From Bremia lactucae (taxonomy: Eukaryota > Oomycota > Peronosporomycetes > Peronosporales > Peronosporaceae): a stretch of 64,000 nt of DNA. The stretch spans positions 6,189,546 through 6,253,545 of the forward strand of contig NC_090612.1 in NCBI RefSeq assembly GCF_004359215.1. The letters are read 5' to 3'. The notes beneath the pieces were generated by a model, which saw only the letters and a program-made list of their open reading frames with translations, ran no database searches and was not told the origin of the DNA. The position numbers and the translations under genes are program-made. Each line of letters begins with the position of its first letter. Position 1 is the first letter of the stretch. This document shows positions 54,318 to 64,000 of the stretch, piece by piece.

Positions 54318-54378
54318 AAAAGTGATGAAGTCGCTGATCTAGTCATATTTGGACTACATCAGCGACTTCATCACTTTT
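54318..54378. repeat. Long hairpin 2
   Basis: Arms 54318-54344 and 54352-54378 are 27 bases, near-perfect (one mismatch), loop 7 bases. The core is AAAAGTGATGAAGTCGCTGA. Confidence 0.85.
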
Positions 54379-54914
54379 AATGGTTCTTTTAAGTATTCAA
54401 ACACCACTGGGGCAAAAAGGGTTCCCGATAATCCATTAATGATTATACACTACACGAATCGTGTCCGGGCACCCAGTATGCACTGCAGTAAGCGCTCGCA
54501 TTTTCCTAATCGGCGTTGATGCGGCCACTGGACAACAAACAATAAAAGTCATTAAGTTAGCTCCATCCGAGAACGCCAGCCTTCTGGTCCGATCGGCCTA
54601 ATTTTCTTTTTTTTTCTCTTGTTTATCAATCTCCGTTAGCTTAAGGGCCCGAAGCTGTTGGATATAGGATAAGTACAACATTTTTGACCAAAGCAATCGC
54701 CGTAAAATATATCGATAGCTAAGATTGTAAGGACCTAAAAATAAAAAAATAAATGGAAGGACCCACGTCGTAATATATGTAATGACGAGACAATTTCCAG
54801 GCTCGTCCTATGGCCTCATCTTCGACAATGCACAACAACATTAGCATGATTGCTAGACGTACCGAGATCGATGAGGCCATTTTGGAGAACCATTGTTGTG
54901 GTACATTTACCTTA
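54379..54914. other. Unassigned stretch
   Basis: No recognisable feature; short plus frame at 54810-55055 runs into LTR fragments. Confidence 0.35.
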
Positions 54915-55295
54915 TGTGTAACGGGGCACTGCGACTTGTACTGTTTCAGTACAAGTCCACTTCACACTGCTTCAGAGGTAACAAACGTGGTCGCCGCCAG
55001 ATATAAATCTGGCGGCCAAAATCTATTTTTTAAATTAGCTAGAATAAGGTGTTAGATTTAAATAATTTAATAAAGTGGAATTCACCATTTGATCTTAAAG
55101 CGTCTGGTGCCTTCCTAAAGGCTTGCGCATTGATCTGTGAGAGATAGAAGCCTTTCTAAGGTACATACTCTCGGGCACTAGTTGCCACTTGGTTCTACGA
55201 ACCCCTGAATCTCTTGAACTAGGATTCATTAAGCTTTTATAGCTTATATGACTCCCTGAGTTGTTAAAGCCTTTAGTTCTATAGAACTAAGAGAA
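54915..55295. repeat. Adjacent LTR fragments of Ty3-A and Ty3-C
   Basis: 54915-54979 matches the last 65 bp of the Ty3-A LTR (minus, TGTAACGGGGCACTGCG). 54986-55295 matches the middle of the Ty3-C LTR (plus), from the GCCGCCAGATATAAATCTGG block onwards. A short Ty3-C protease-region piece (CCTAGCAAAG..) follows to 55364. Confidence 0.65.
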
Positions 55296-55364
55296 GTGAT
55301 CGGCGCCAATAGCGTTTTTATTGCCTAGCAAAGGTGGGTTCATGACTCTCCAAAACTTTGCTAG

Positions 55365-57417
55365 GAGCAATCGCACTCACTCGTAGTACATCTACACGCT
55401 TGTGGACGCTCCAAGGCGTTCATCAGATGGCCATCCGATGAACAAGTGGCAGGCATCTTTACGGATCGATGCTGCCAGCTGGTTCTTGCTCATATTTTCT
55501 GAGCCAAGGTAAACATAGGATGACATCAAATTTAGCATCCAAATCCAGACGATGAAGTCATCATCGTAATGTAAATCTTTTAACGTGTAGAGAATTTCAC
55601 TACGCGTTTCATTACTGTTATAGATGCGCCTGTTGCTAGACGCACCGTCATCCTCGTTGGAGGGATGTCGCGCTCAACATATTTGAGCCTACGACCCTCT
55701 AGCGACTGGCGACGAATAAAGTTATTCAACACCCCACAGTCCACTAGGGCGCTTAGTGACAAATCATTTGTCACTTTTAATTTCAAGGTGATGAGGGATA
55801 CCTCATCGCCAGGTGCAGAGACACATAATGATTGTGTGCCTGGAGCAGCATTCGTCAACAGATTTGCAAATTCTCTTGAGTTGCTGGATCAGTAGGGCGT
55901 TGCATCCCTACCGACCCCGACCGTTTTTTTGGTAATCCGCTTCGTTGTTGCGAAATCGCAACAACGTCGGATTGCCCTTTTTGGCATTCGTTGCATAAGT
56001 ATGTTCAGTACCCCTCCGTACTAGGCGTGAAGCACTACACTCATGAGCGTACTGACCTAACTTTTGCCAGCGATGGCATTTCTGCAATCGCTTATTGTTC
56101 GAAAAGCGATGTTTATCGCTTTCGACATAAGAGAGGCCCATAGATTTTAAAATTCCCAAGCTCGTGTCGTCTTGGAGGACGATTCGATGACGAGCTAGCT
56201 TGAGCCTGTCTCAAGCTAAAGTCCTCCTAGTCCGCATCGGCTACTGCTTCTTCAAGTGTATCCAGTTCCAGGCGGACTGCACGGGACAATCCATAAGACC
56301 TTGCATGAACACCGTAATCAACGTTTGTTCATGGACCGGGTTGTTTGTGATACAACTCGCTAAGAGTCGTATATGCTGGGCATAAGCGTGAACATCACGC
56401 TTGCCTTGCTTGCGTTTCAGAAGCTCTGATCGAGCTCTGAACTCAGCCCTAGGCGGTTCAAACGTCTGTTTGAGCCGAGCTTTAAAAGCCTCTAGCGACC
56501 CGAAGACATATGGGTCGCGCAACTTAAGGCCTAGTGCCCAAGTTTAGGCAAGACCTGCCAGATATGACTGAGCAAATGCGACTTGCATTTGCTCGTCGAC
56601 GATGTGACGAGCCCTTATGGCATCGTTCAACTCGACAAACCAACTTAAGAGGCCTGTACTTAGAGATGTAGATCTTCAATATTTCGAGACATTGTGTGTG
56701 CGGCATCCCAAAAAAAATACAAGGGGTCTGTATCTGTTGTAACCTCAACAGTTCTGCCTGTAAAGAGCCTTGTTGATTAAGCAAGGCTACCTTCTTCTTC
56801 GCCTCGTCAAGTTCATGTTGTATGAACTTGACGATGGCTAAATGGAGGGCATCTCTGTCCAAACTGGACAGAATGGCCAGGATGGCATAATTCCTTACGG
56901 TCGAACTCATTCGTTCGACCGCTCTTTTCTCGATGTCACCTAGAAAGGAGTAGCTATAACGCGAAACGTGGTGCGTATTTCCATTATTATCTAACATGTC
57001 CATTTTAGATGATAGAACTGTGATCCTTCGACGGACTACAAAGTGCTACCAGGTGTAACGGGGCAATGCCGGCTTGTACTGCTTCAGTACAAGTCCACTT
57101 CGCACTTCGCACTGCTTCATTGCTAGTAATGCCTCACGTTACTTCACTTACACTTGTACGTGCAGAGGAAGACTCTCTTTAAAGCATTTGCTTTAAAGAG
57201 GGTTAAAAGAAAATAAATTAAGTTCTTCTGTTTCTATCTCTTTAATACTAGCTTAATTATATACTCTCTTTGCACGTGTCTAGTGCTGACTGGACTGCGG
57301 AGCAAGTAAATACAATGGCCTATATTAACCAACGGATAAGCTTTTCGAACATGATTATATTAGATAATATTCTCCAAATGTTATCCACCTTTTGAATAAT
57401 ATATTAATTAAAAATCT
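55365..57417 (-). mobile_element. Ty3-A copy A4, 5' half (inverted)
   Basis: On minus: LTR (57417-57054, its first bases cut by a Ty3-B LTR piece), primer region, gag (start MDMLDNNGNTHHVSR at 57003, core 56522-56241), knuckle CHRWQKLGQYAHEC with Trp and Gln replacing Cys and His, and protease (55858-55580, VDCGVLNNF). It ends inside the protease at 55365. The missing continuation starts at 59459 on the plus strand. Confidence 0.85.
57054..57417 (-). repeat. 5' LTR of A4, truncated
   Basis: It ends (minus) CCCCGTTACA at 57054. The opposite end stops at TAAAGATT near 57417, about 40 bases short of the expected terminus. Confidence 0.8.
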
Positions 57418-57765
57418 TTACACTGATTACAGTGTTGGTGGGGTGCCTCGAAACTTCACGTACACAAAAGATCAGCGGAAGGTTCCTATGAAGCTAAGAG
57501 GCTTTAGCTACCACGGGCTTAGGGTATCTGTAACGGGGCAATTTTCACTTTTAGTGATAAGTATTTGTCAATAGTCAACCTTACACCGATTACAGTGTAG
57601 GTGAGGTGCCTTGAACTTCACTTACAACAAGGGTACAAAGGAAGCTTTCTAAGTAGCTAAGAGGCTTTAGCTACCAAAGGTAATTTGAAGGATTAAAATT
57701 AGGGAAAAGAAAAACTGTATTTATATATTTAGCTCCCTACTGTAGCGAGCAAAATGCTGCATTTA
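57418..57765 (-). repeat. Two Ty3-B LTR fragments in tandem
   Basis: 57418-57530 and 57531-57765 both match the U5 side of the Ty3-B LTR (minus): CAGTGT.GGTGAGGTGCCT, then GCTAAGAGGCTTTAGCTACC. The second begins TGTAACGGGGCA. Confidence 0.65.
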
Positions 57766-57770
57766 GTACC

Positions 57771-58285
57771 ATGCAAAACATCGATCCCAGGCAAGGAAAC
57801 AGCTCTCTTGTTCTTGGATCATGTTTACCGACTACACGCGATGTCCGAGTTCATAGTATCGGACCGAGATCCACAGAGGGTCATAGTTTCGTCAATATGA
57901 CGATGACCCGCGAGGGTATCATCTCAACGACAGAAACTTGCCCTGGTGACCCTGCCAGTTTAGCAGTGGTCAATAAAACTACGTACGATGACCGACCTCT
58001 CGGCGGTGTCATAGGCAAGTTTGATGCTTAAAGCGTGAGCGAGGCTCAACGCTTTGTGGATGGGAAGTACTATTAAGTACTGCTTCCCTACATAAAAATG
58101 CAATTTCTGTACTACCTGGAGGTGCTACGAAGTTGTTGCCGCGTTTCATTGGGCCCTTTTCGGTGGTAGAAGAGGTTGGAGACCTCAATTATAGGCTCAC
58201 CCTTCCCCCGTATATGAAGACGCCCCCTCGTATTTTACGTGGGTCGTCTGGAACGGTATGTAGACCCAAATGAGGTCACATATCC
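57771..58285 (+). pseudogene. Ty3-D integrase fragment
   Basis: PASLAVVNKTT..DRPLGGVIG (57950-58030) and FIGPFSVVEEVGDLNYRLTLP (58140-58215) repeat the frame at 20042-20461, with a deletion of the central part. A plus frame continues to 58433 as the family's distal tail. Confidence 0.6.
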
Positions 58286-58945
58286 TCATACGTCTAAGGA
58301 GACCGATGGTGACGCCGACTGTGAGTCGAGCGTCGTTCGAATGAGGGGGGACGGAGAAGGCGAAACACTATTAGCCGACCGACTCCTCCCACCACGCACA
58401 GGACTCGAAGAGCGAGGGACATCACGCGAGTAACGCGAATCCCTCAGCATTATCCGCTCAAAAGGGTCCAAGCGAGTCTTCAGGCGCTCATAACCCTGAC
58501 GAGCTTTCGCCCGGACATCATAAAGATCCGAGGTCAGTCGCAAGACTTTACCCTCGAGATCCACGATATGTCGTTCAGCAGCGCTTAACGCCTGCGACTG
58601 AATGGACGAAGGTAAGGCAGCCGCAAGTAGGTGGGAGAGATCGCCACTCCTATCGGACGCCGCCTGCACTGAAGGATGGGGGTGGAAATCAACGCTTCCC
58701 TTGTTGGAAGGTTGCTTTCCCTCCGCTCCGTGAGGCAAAGGTATCAGATCCTCGGGTAAAACAGATGGTAGATTGGTACATACCCCATCTTGGAATTCCT
58801 TAATCAAGGAATAAAACGGATCCGTAGGATCTTTAAGGATTGATGACCCTCTCCGCGCACTAAGTGCAGCTATCGTGTCAACCAGGATAGCTTTGTCGAG
58901 AAGTGACGATGATTTAAACTCAATCGTTGGTCGAATGACCACCAA
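58286..58945 (-). CDS. Chimeric ORF: Ty3-D antisense coil fused to Ty3-C spacer
   Basis: A 219-codon open frame. Residues 1 to about 62 match the Ty3-C spacer (EFKSSSLLDKAIL, DPTDPFYSLIKEFQDGVC). From about residue 65 it reads antisense to Ty3-D: a coiled-coil-like stretch LSAAERHIVDLEGKVLRLTSDLYDVRAKARQ, then an Arg/Ser-rich tail. The join near 58755 is a repeat-repeat junction. The Ty3-D half supports an antisense frame in that family too. Confidence 0.5.
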   Translation of the reverse strand: MVVIRPTIEFKSSSLLDKAILVDTIAALSARRGSSILKDPTDPFYSLIKEFQDGVCTNLPSVLPEDLIPLPHGAEGKQPSNKGSVDFHPHPSVQAASDRSGDLSHLLAAALPSSIQSQALSAAERHIVDLEGKVLRLTSDLYDVRAKARQGYERLKTRLDPFERIMLRDSRYSRDVPRSSSPVRGGRSRSANSVSPSPSPLIRTTLDSQSASPSVSLDV

Positions 58946-59458
58946 CCCAGAAAGGTCGCCAGCCTTTAAGGCTCGGCATACTCATCAAAAGACATTTCGT
59001 CTAGCTCTAAAAGAGCGTGCAACGAAGAGATTGCCTCAAGGCTAAGTTATCCCTCGATAACTCCATTTACACCGTTTACAAGCGTATGTAAATAATCAAT
59101 CGTATCACTTTGTGAGGGTATAGACGCTTCGCGTATCCCCTGTCTTGGAGAAGAAAAAACAATACGCCTTTTAGAGGCCAGGACACTCACGTACCCAAGT
59201 TTCCCAGCCGGTATTGGTTCTATACCAGAGATAGTATCTAATTCGATATCCGACAAGGATTTACGTAGCTCAACTTCCTTGTTCAGCGACCGTTTACGTG
59301 CCGCTCCAGGTGAATCAGAAGGGTTTGACCCGAAATGCCCTGGCGAACTGCCAATATTGTCACTATTGACACTCAGTATGGTGCCACCTCGGCCGACCAC
59401 ACTCGGTGATATTAGACGTGCCACTCCACGTATCTCAGGGATATTGCATCCTTGATGC
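58760..59458 (-). pseudogene. Ty3-C spacer fragment
   Basis: It matches C1 17.0-17.66 kb (RGVARLISPSVVGRGGTILS, SPGHFGSN, KRSLNKEVE) in two frames, ending abruptly at GATATTGCA near 59449. Confidence 0.7.
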
Positions 59459-60109
59459 ACTTGTGGCACGGTCGTTAGTTCGACTGCACAAGACCACATG
59501 TGATTACTAATCAACCAGTGGAGTCAGCTGCCGACGGCTGTGCGAATGCACAGGCAGCGCCGTAGATCCACCACTCGAATAAGTCGAGTGGATTGAGACA
59601 TGAATGTACGCCTAGCGGGCGACATTCAAAGAAGATACCGGTTGTACAAAATGGACCACACGATGATCCTAGGTCGAGTAGAGAGTCGACCATAGAGGAC
59701 GCGACTGTGATAGCGCAATCACAGTCGGAAGACGTTGAGGGAATAAGTCCCCACGTACTTGACGATAAATCTACTCAAAAAGTTAATGCTGAAGTGACTA
59801 GGCTTCAGCATCCCGAGGGATTGATCTCTCGGCAGCCTGTGGATAAATACCAGGAAGAAATCGAGACATTAAATGTCTTGATTAATGACGGATCAAGAGT
59901 AGGCGCTTATACTCTTGATCTGTATGCGTCTCTGAAGTTAGCTTCGGAGATAACTCAATTGCCAACCCTAGAACCCAACCGGTTCTTGAGAAAACTGCAT
60001 AGTGGTAGAATCAAGCAGATCTGCGTACTCGTCACAGAGACCGATACGTAACCGATATTCTGTTAGCCGTAATTTTTGCAGAGAACGAACGGGTTCTCAG
60101 CAGCTAATC

Positions 60110-61676
60110 GATGGACGAAAGTGTCCTCGATGTGAAGACTCGGATTGAGAGATATACTACTTAAAACTGAAAGTCACTTAAGACAAATCCTTTCTACAAG
60201 GATTTGATTGAATTCAGGGATGTATTCTCTGAAACGGTTCCATGCGAGTTGCCTAAAGATAAAGGCACTGGACATGAGATCGAGCTCAAACCGGGCTCGA
60301 AGTACTGTGTCGTGAAGCAGTGGCACTGCCTCGTGAACAAGTACTTGCAATCGATAAATTCTTTATCAATCGATTAAAAGCCGGCCATATGAGGGAGTCA
60401 ACCTCCCCACATAGCTCTCCGACCTTCTGTGAGCGAAAGGCCACAGGAAAGTGTCTAATAGTCCACGCATTCAATAAACTGAATGCTGCAGCTGTACCGG
60501 CTCAAACGCCGATACCTAGAAGAGACGTAATAATAGATGGTATGTCTAAGAGTACCATCTTTTCGTCTATGGATCTGATGGATGGATTTTATCAGATCCT
60601 TATGCAAGAACTGGACATTTCGTACACAGCAGTGAGCACTCCCAGTGCAATGCTCTGAGAATGACTAGTAATGCCACGGGGCTTAGTAACGCCCCTGCAA
60701 CATTCAACAGATGCGTAACGAATCTGTTGAGACCGGTGCGGGCATTCGCGCCGAGTTATTTCGACGATGTATTCGTCCATAGCCGGGCTATAGACGAAAA
60801 GACGGACGTGAAAGCTTATAAAACTCACGTTAGTCAGGCTCTTACACTTATGCGAAAGCATAAGTTGTACGCAAATCTTGAAAGGGTATATTCGCCGCAA
60901 GCGAAATACCACTTCTTGGGTGCATCGTTGTAAACCCGGCGTGCGCCCTGATTCCGAAAAATCAAGGCAATTACCGACTGGCCAGTACCAGTCGATGTTA
61001 AGGGGACTCAGCAAGTTCCTTGATCAAGCGGCGTACTTGCACAAGTACTCAAAAAATTATGCCGAGATGATGTCTCTCGTCTCTTGAAAAAAGACGCGAA
61101 ATGGTCACGGAACGCTGATTGTCAGCGTTCCTTTAAATGTATCAAGAAAGCTTGATGCAGTCGCCCATCTTGGCGATTGCACATCAAGACAGACCTTTTC
61201 AATTGGTCTGTGACGCCAGCGATTTTGCAATCGGCTATGCGTTAATGCAATATGACACAGACGGCGCAGAGCGCGTCATCTGTTATCAATCGCGTCAGCT
61301 TTAACCAGCTGAACGCAACTATCCAGTGCATGACAAGGAACCCCTTGCCATGAAATATGCACTAGCTAAATTTAGGCCCTATCTCCTAGAAGATAGGTCG
61401 TTCATCGTATATACGGACTATGCGTCATTAATACACGGCCTTAAACAGTCCACACCTCACGCAAAAATGGTGAGGTGGCTATACTTCTTCGCGGAGTATA
61501 ATTTCTCCGTCGAATATAAACCAAGACGACTTAATGTCGTCGCTGATGCGTTGTCACGCCGACCCGATTTCGAGCCGGCTGCGCATTCCAACAGTGGAAA
61601 TAAATTACTGTTGCAACAAGCATTACAAGAGTTCCGTCATCAACTTTGTTTGATCACATTTAGAAAGCCTACATAG
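60110..61676 (+). pseudogene. RT and RNase H of A4
   Basis: RT blocks: SPTFCERKATGKCLIVHAFNKL (60320-60658 frame), SSMDLMDGFYQI, then NAPATFNR and intact SYFDDVFVHSR (60661-60933 frame). RNase H: DASDFAIGYALMQYDTDGAER near 61215, and the frame 61326-61676 with HDKEPLAMKYAL, FIVYTDYASL (His replaced by Tyr) and ADALSRRPDF. Frameshifts and stops lie between them. Confidence 0.8.
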
Positions 61677-61739
61677 AAGATAAAGACCTCATGCGTTTAC
61701 TGGATCATCTGATGAATCTATCCAATAAAACTTTTTAAG

Positions 61740-62270
61740 ATTTACCGGCTTTATATCGATCGTCATCCGGTCGTTACACAACACGCAACGGCTTACTGTA
61801 CTACACGCCGTTGCCGGCGACACTCTAAGTGTCGTCGTCCCATCTCACAATGAATTGCGCTTGTGCTTGTGCATGAGTGTCACGATGCACAAAAAGTAGG
61901 CATCGTGGACGTCAGAAAACTTATCTCACAGTAACTCGCGACTTTTACTGGTCCCGCCAGTATCGGTTCGTGCGCAAGTACATTCTTCTGCTATCCAAAG
62001 ACAGATGGTCAGACGGAACGCGTAAATCGCGTCTTCGAAGGGATACTTCGAGGTTACGTCCAACCGTATCCGAATTGGAGCGAGTTTTACTGATGGTTGA
62101 CTTCGCCATCAAGAATTCGGTGCATGCGTCTACAACACACACACTGTTCTTTGTGATCGGCTTACGCCATCCACGCATTCCCTCCCATTTAGAGGGATCC
62201 TCTAGTTTAGGGGGTGGAAGGGGAGTGGACTCGCACGAGCAAAACCATTTCTAGCTCATGCTCATCACGC
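61740..62270 (+). pseudogene. Integrase of A4 with core deletion
   Basis: The zinc module reaches RFVRKYI near 61990 and jumps to the text that follows the DDE core (KDRWSDGT, then DFAIKNSVHAS and FFVIGLRHPR). The first two catalytic aspartates are therefore absent. Confidence 0.7.
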
Positions 62271-63447
62271 GTCGAAGCTACCAACGACGCGAGTAATGTC
62301 GATGTCGAAGCAATCGACATGGAAGATGAGAAAGATCTCATGGCAGTGCGCTTTGTGCGCACTGAAAAAGACAAAACAAATGAGTCAACAGAGGAATTTT
62401 CGCAGGCTCGAGAATCTTTAATCCGTTTCGTACAGGATTCCATTGCTAAAGCAGTGAATCGTTGGAAACGGAACGCAGACAAACATGGAAGAGCAAATGT
62501 TCTTTCATTTAAAATTACTGACCTAGTACTACTCTCAACGGTAAACTTTCTAAGCGTGTAGTCACTAATGTGGATAGCAGTAAACTACTACCCAAGTTTA
62601 TTGGGCCATTCTGTGTACTGCTTCGCAGAGGCAATGCGTACACAGTGATATTGCCACGTAGGATGCGAACGCATCCTACGTTTTATGTTAGTCGGCTCCG
62701 CCCGTACCATCAGTAATCGTTTTCTTCCGAGGACGGATTTGACCACCCTTTTCAAAAATCCCCAAAATATACTTGTGGTCACGAACCAGATTCTCATGCT
62801 GAATCTGGAGATTCTCATGTCGAATCCGAAGATCCTCGGAACCGCGATGAGCTGACGACAGCTCATCAAGAAGAGCGTGATAATTCCGTTCGTACTCCAT
62901 CATGGAGTACGCACTCTTTGAACGGTTTCCAACCGTTCGATATTCTAAGTTTGCACCGTCTACTCCTATAAGTGACGCTTACCGCGCTCGTATTCAAGAC
63001 CTTCCTCCAATACATGGAAGTAGCGGTCGAGCTTGTCGATCTTCGACTCTAGATCCGACACATGGGTCGGATTTAATTTTTCCTCCTCCGCCACAACTGT
63101 TGGTGGATTCCCACGGTGGTCAACGTTTCCTTGTGGAAGGTATTCAAAACCACCGTGTTGTGAAGGGGCAGCGAACGAGTTTTCTGATTCGCTGGCGCGG
63201 TTATCCACCTTCACATGACAGCTGGGAGCCTCGTTCCCAGCTGGCTGTTGACGTTGAGGGCCTCATCCGTCGGTATGACGAGACCCATCTAAAGATCAGA
63301 AGGTCCATCGGAAAACACGCGCCCCTGGCGCCTATAAATCGATTGCAAAACGTCAATCGCATCGCGCGTCTCCATAGAGATGCGAGCCCTTCCCCAGGGC
63401 GAAGAAAGGGTACAAACATCCCCTCTTACTCGATTCGTGTTGTCTAA
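62214..63447 (+). CDS. Integrase tail, linker and chromodomain of A4
   Basis: 62214-62561 gives the tail start (DSIAKAVNRWKRNADKHGRAN, DLVLLSTV). The GPF block (LLPKFIGPFCVLLRRGNAYT) is near 62590, frameshifted. 62902-63447 is open for 181 codons with the linker and a complete chromodomain: FLVEGIQNHRVVKG, SFLIRWRGYPPSHDSWEP, LIRRYDETH. Trp residues of RWRGY and SWEP match the canonical fold. This is the best-preserved chromodomain in the window. Confidence 0.75.
62688..63214 (-). CDS. Antisense coiled-coil ORF of Ty3-A (copy A4)
   Basis: Two minus frames, 63214-62966 (SDLESKIDKLDRYFHVLEEGLEYERGKR) and 62903-62688 (EYERNYHALLDELSSAHRG, LQIQHENLVRDHKYILGIFEKG, then IRPRKK). They align colinearly with 13052-12666 of A2, with conservative changes. 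The frame stays open where A2 has a stop (AEEEKLNPTH). One frameshift near 62930 divides them. Further upstream a minus frame at 63613-63353 has a Cys cluster (CIGC..CPCC) that might belong to the same antisense unit. Confidence 0.5.
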
Positions 63448-63450
63448 CAC

Positions 63451-64000
63451 AACACGGACAGGGATCACTCCATGAGGCATGGAAGTCCTGTCTCACTTGA
63501 CAACCGATGCAATTTTTACCTTGCACCGGTTGGAGATCGTTTCTCAACCTTAACGCGAATCGCGTTAAGTATTTGACATTGCGAACAAACGCGTTCCAGG
63601 CTTGCTGCAACAAAATTTTATCTCGCTAGCTGTCGCCATTATACAAACGATGCTTAAGAAAAGCATCAAGATAAAATCTTCCTCAGCGCGAAAATTCTTC
63701 GCGCTGGGATCAAAGCCATGTAGCTTTGTCGCAATAAATAAGGGATTTTATATTGTAAGGAATTATCTCTCCAGACAACCTACTGACTAGCCGTTCGGGC
63801 AAAAGCTACGGCTTTTTTTTCAGGGGCAAGACGAAACATTTTATTGTCTACGCTCCCCTGAGTGGTACCCACTAAAGCAAGGGTACCACAAAAACTTTTA
63901 TTGCGATGGTTTACGCCATCGTCATCACCACGCACAAATAAGTGCGGGTGACGGCACGGGAGACAGCGCTGGCGCTGAGATATCATCCTCATTGTCGGAG
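63451..64000. other. 3' side of A4 and Ty3-C fragment
   Basis: 63451-63720 continues the hairpin tiling (9-bp stems such as CTTAACGCG/CGCGTTAAG near 63552 and CAGCGCGAA/TTCGCGCTG near 63688). About 63760-63860 matches the Ty3-C protease region at 17.86-17.97 kb. No LTR before the window ends. Confidence 0.5.

Larger units (their letters stand above)
59459..63450 (+). mobile_element. Ty3-A copy A4, 3' half
   Basis: Starts in the protease exactly where the 5' half stops, then spacer (59593-60051), RT, RNase H, integrase with core deletion, integrase tail and an intact chromodomain. No 3' LTR was found; after about 63.45 kb hairpin-rich sequence and a Ty3-C piece follow. Confidence 0.85.

Overview
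The window looks like eukaryotic nuclear DNA from an oomycete, most likely a plant-parasitic downy mildew or Phytophthora relative. This is inference from four things: the protein families; very short introns (61-103 nt with GTACGT or GTAGCC donors); compact gene spacing; and a small secreted protein with an RxLR-EER-like N-terminus. Species cannot be fixed from sequence alone. About 85% of the window is dead or dying transposon sequence.

Host genes sit in one compact island at 34.4-41.0 kb. They are a METTL13-type eEF1A methyltransferase (minus), translation release factor eRF3 (plus, with an inferred tiny first exon), the clamp-loader subunit RFC5/yeast Rfc3 (minus, one intron) and an unrecognised helical protein (minus, one intron). 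METTL13 and eRF3 are divergent and share a region of about 110 bp. eRF3 and RFC5 are convergent. A fifth host-type gene, a candidate secreted RxLR-like effector (24075-24500), stands alone in a 2.4-kb island between repeats.

The rest is a nested mosaic, given local labels here. Ty3-A (LTR starting TGTAACGGGGTG): copies A1 (1-2712, minus), A2 (7409-13.66 kb, plus), A3 (24940-29.8 kb, plus), and A4, split into a minus 5' half (55.37-57.42 kb) and a plus 3' half (59.46-63.45 kb). Ty3-B: B1 (3' end, 29.8-31.19 kb) and B2 (nearly whole, 42.87-50.85 kb, minus). Ty3-C: C1 (14.2-19.99 kb, minus) plus LTR and internal fragments. Ty3-D: integrase-tail fragments at 20.0 and 57.8 kb. LTR-E: a gag-only element at 3.8-6.9 kb and other LTRs. 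Rep-F: a scrambled repeat carrying two uncharacterised small ORFs. A MULE DNA transposon with clear inverted repeats and a target duplication lies at 31537-33882. A 100-base assembly gap is at 6870-6969.

Four points deserve attention. (1) The Ty3-A, -B and -C coding sequences are tiled with short perfect hairpins, often one every 31-37 bases, with at least one compensatory base change between families; host genes nearby do not show this by eye. (2) Opposite the integrase-tail/chromodomain region, Ty3-A, -B, -C and -D each carry an antisense open frame, most of them coiled-coil-like. (3) Three separate inversions have rearranged Ty3-A and Ty3-B copies, and one splits A4 into its two halves. 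(4) A 373-bp stretch is identical between A2 and A3, including a shared frameshift, in otherwise diverged copies. No CRISPR, rRNA or convincing tRNA gene was seen.
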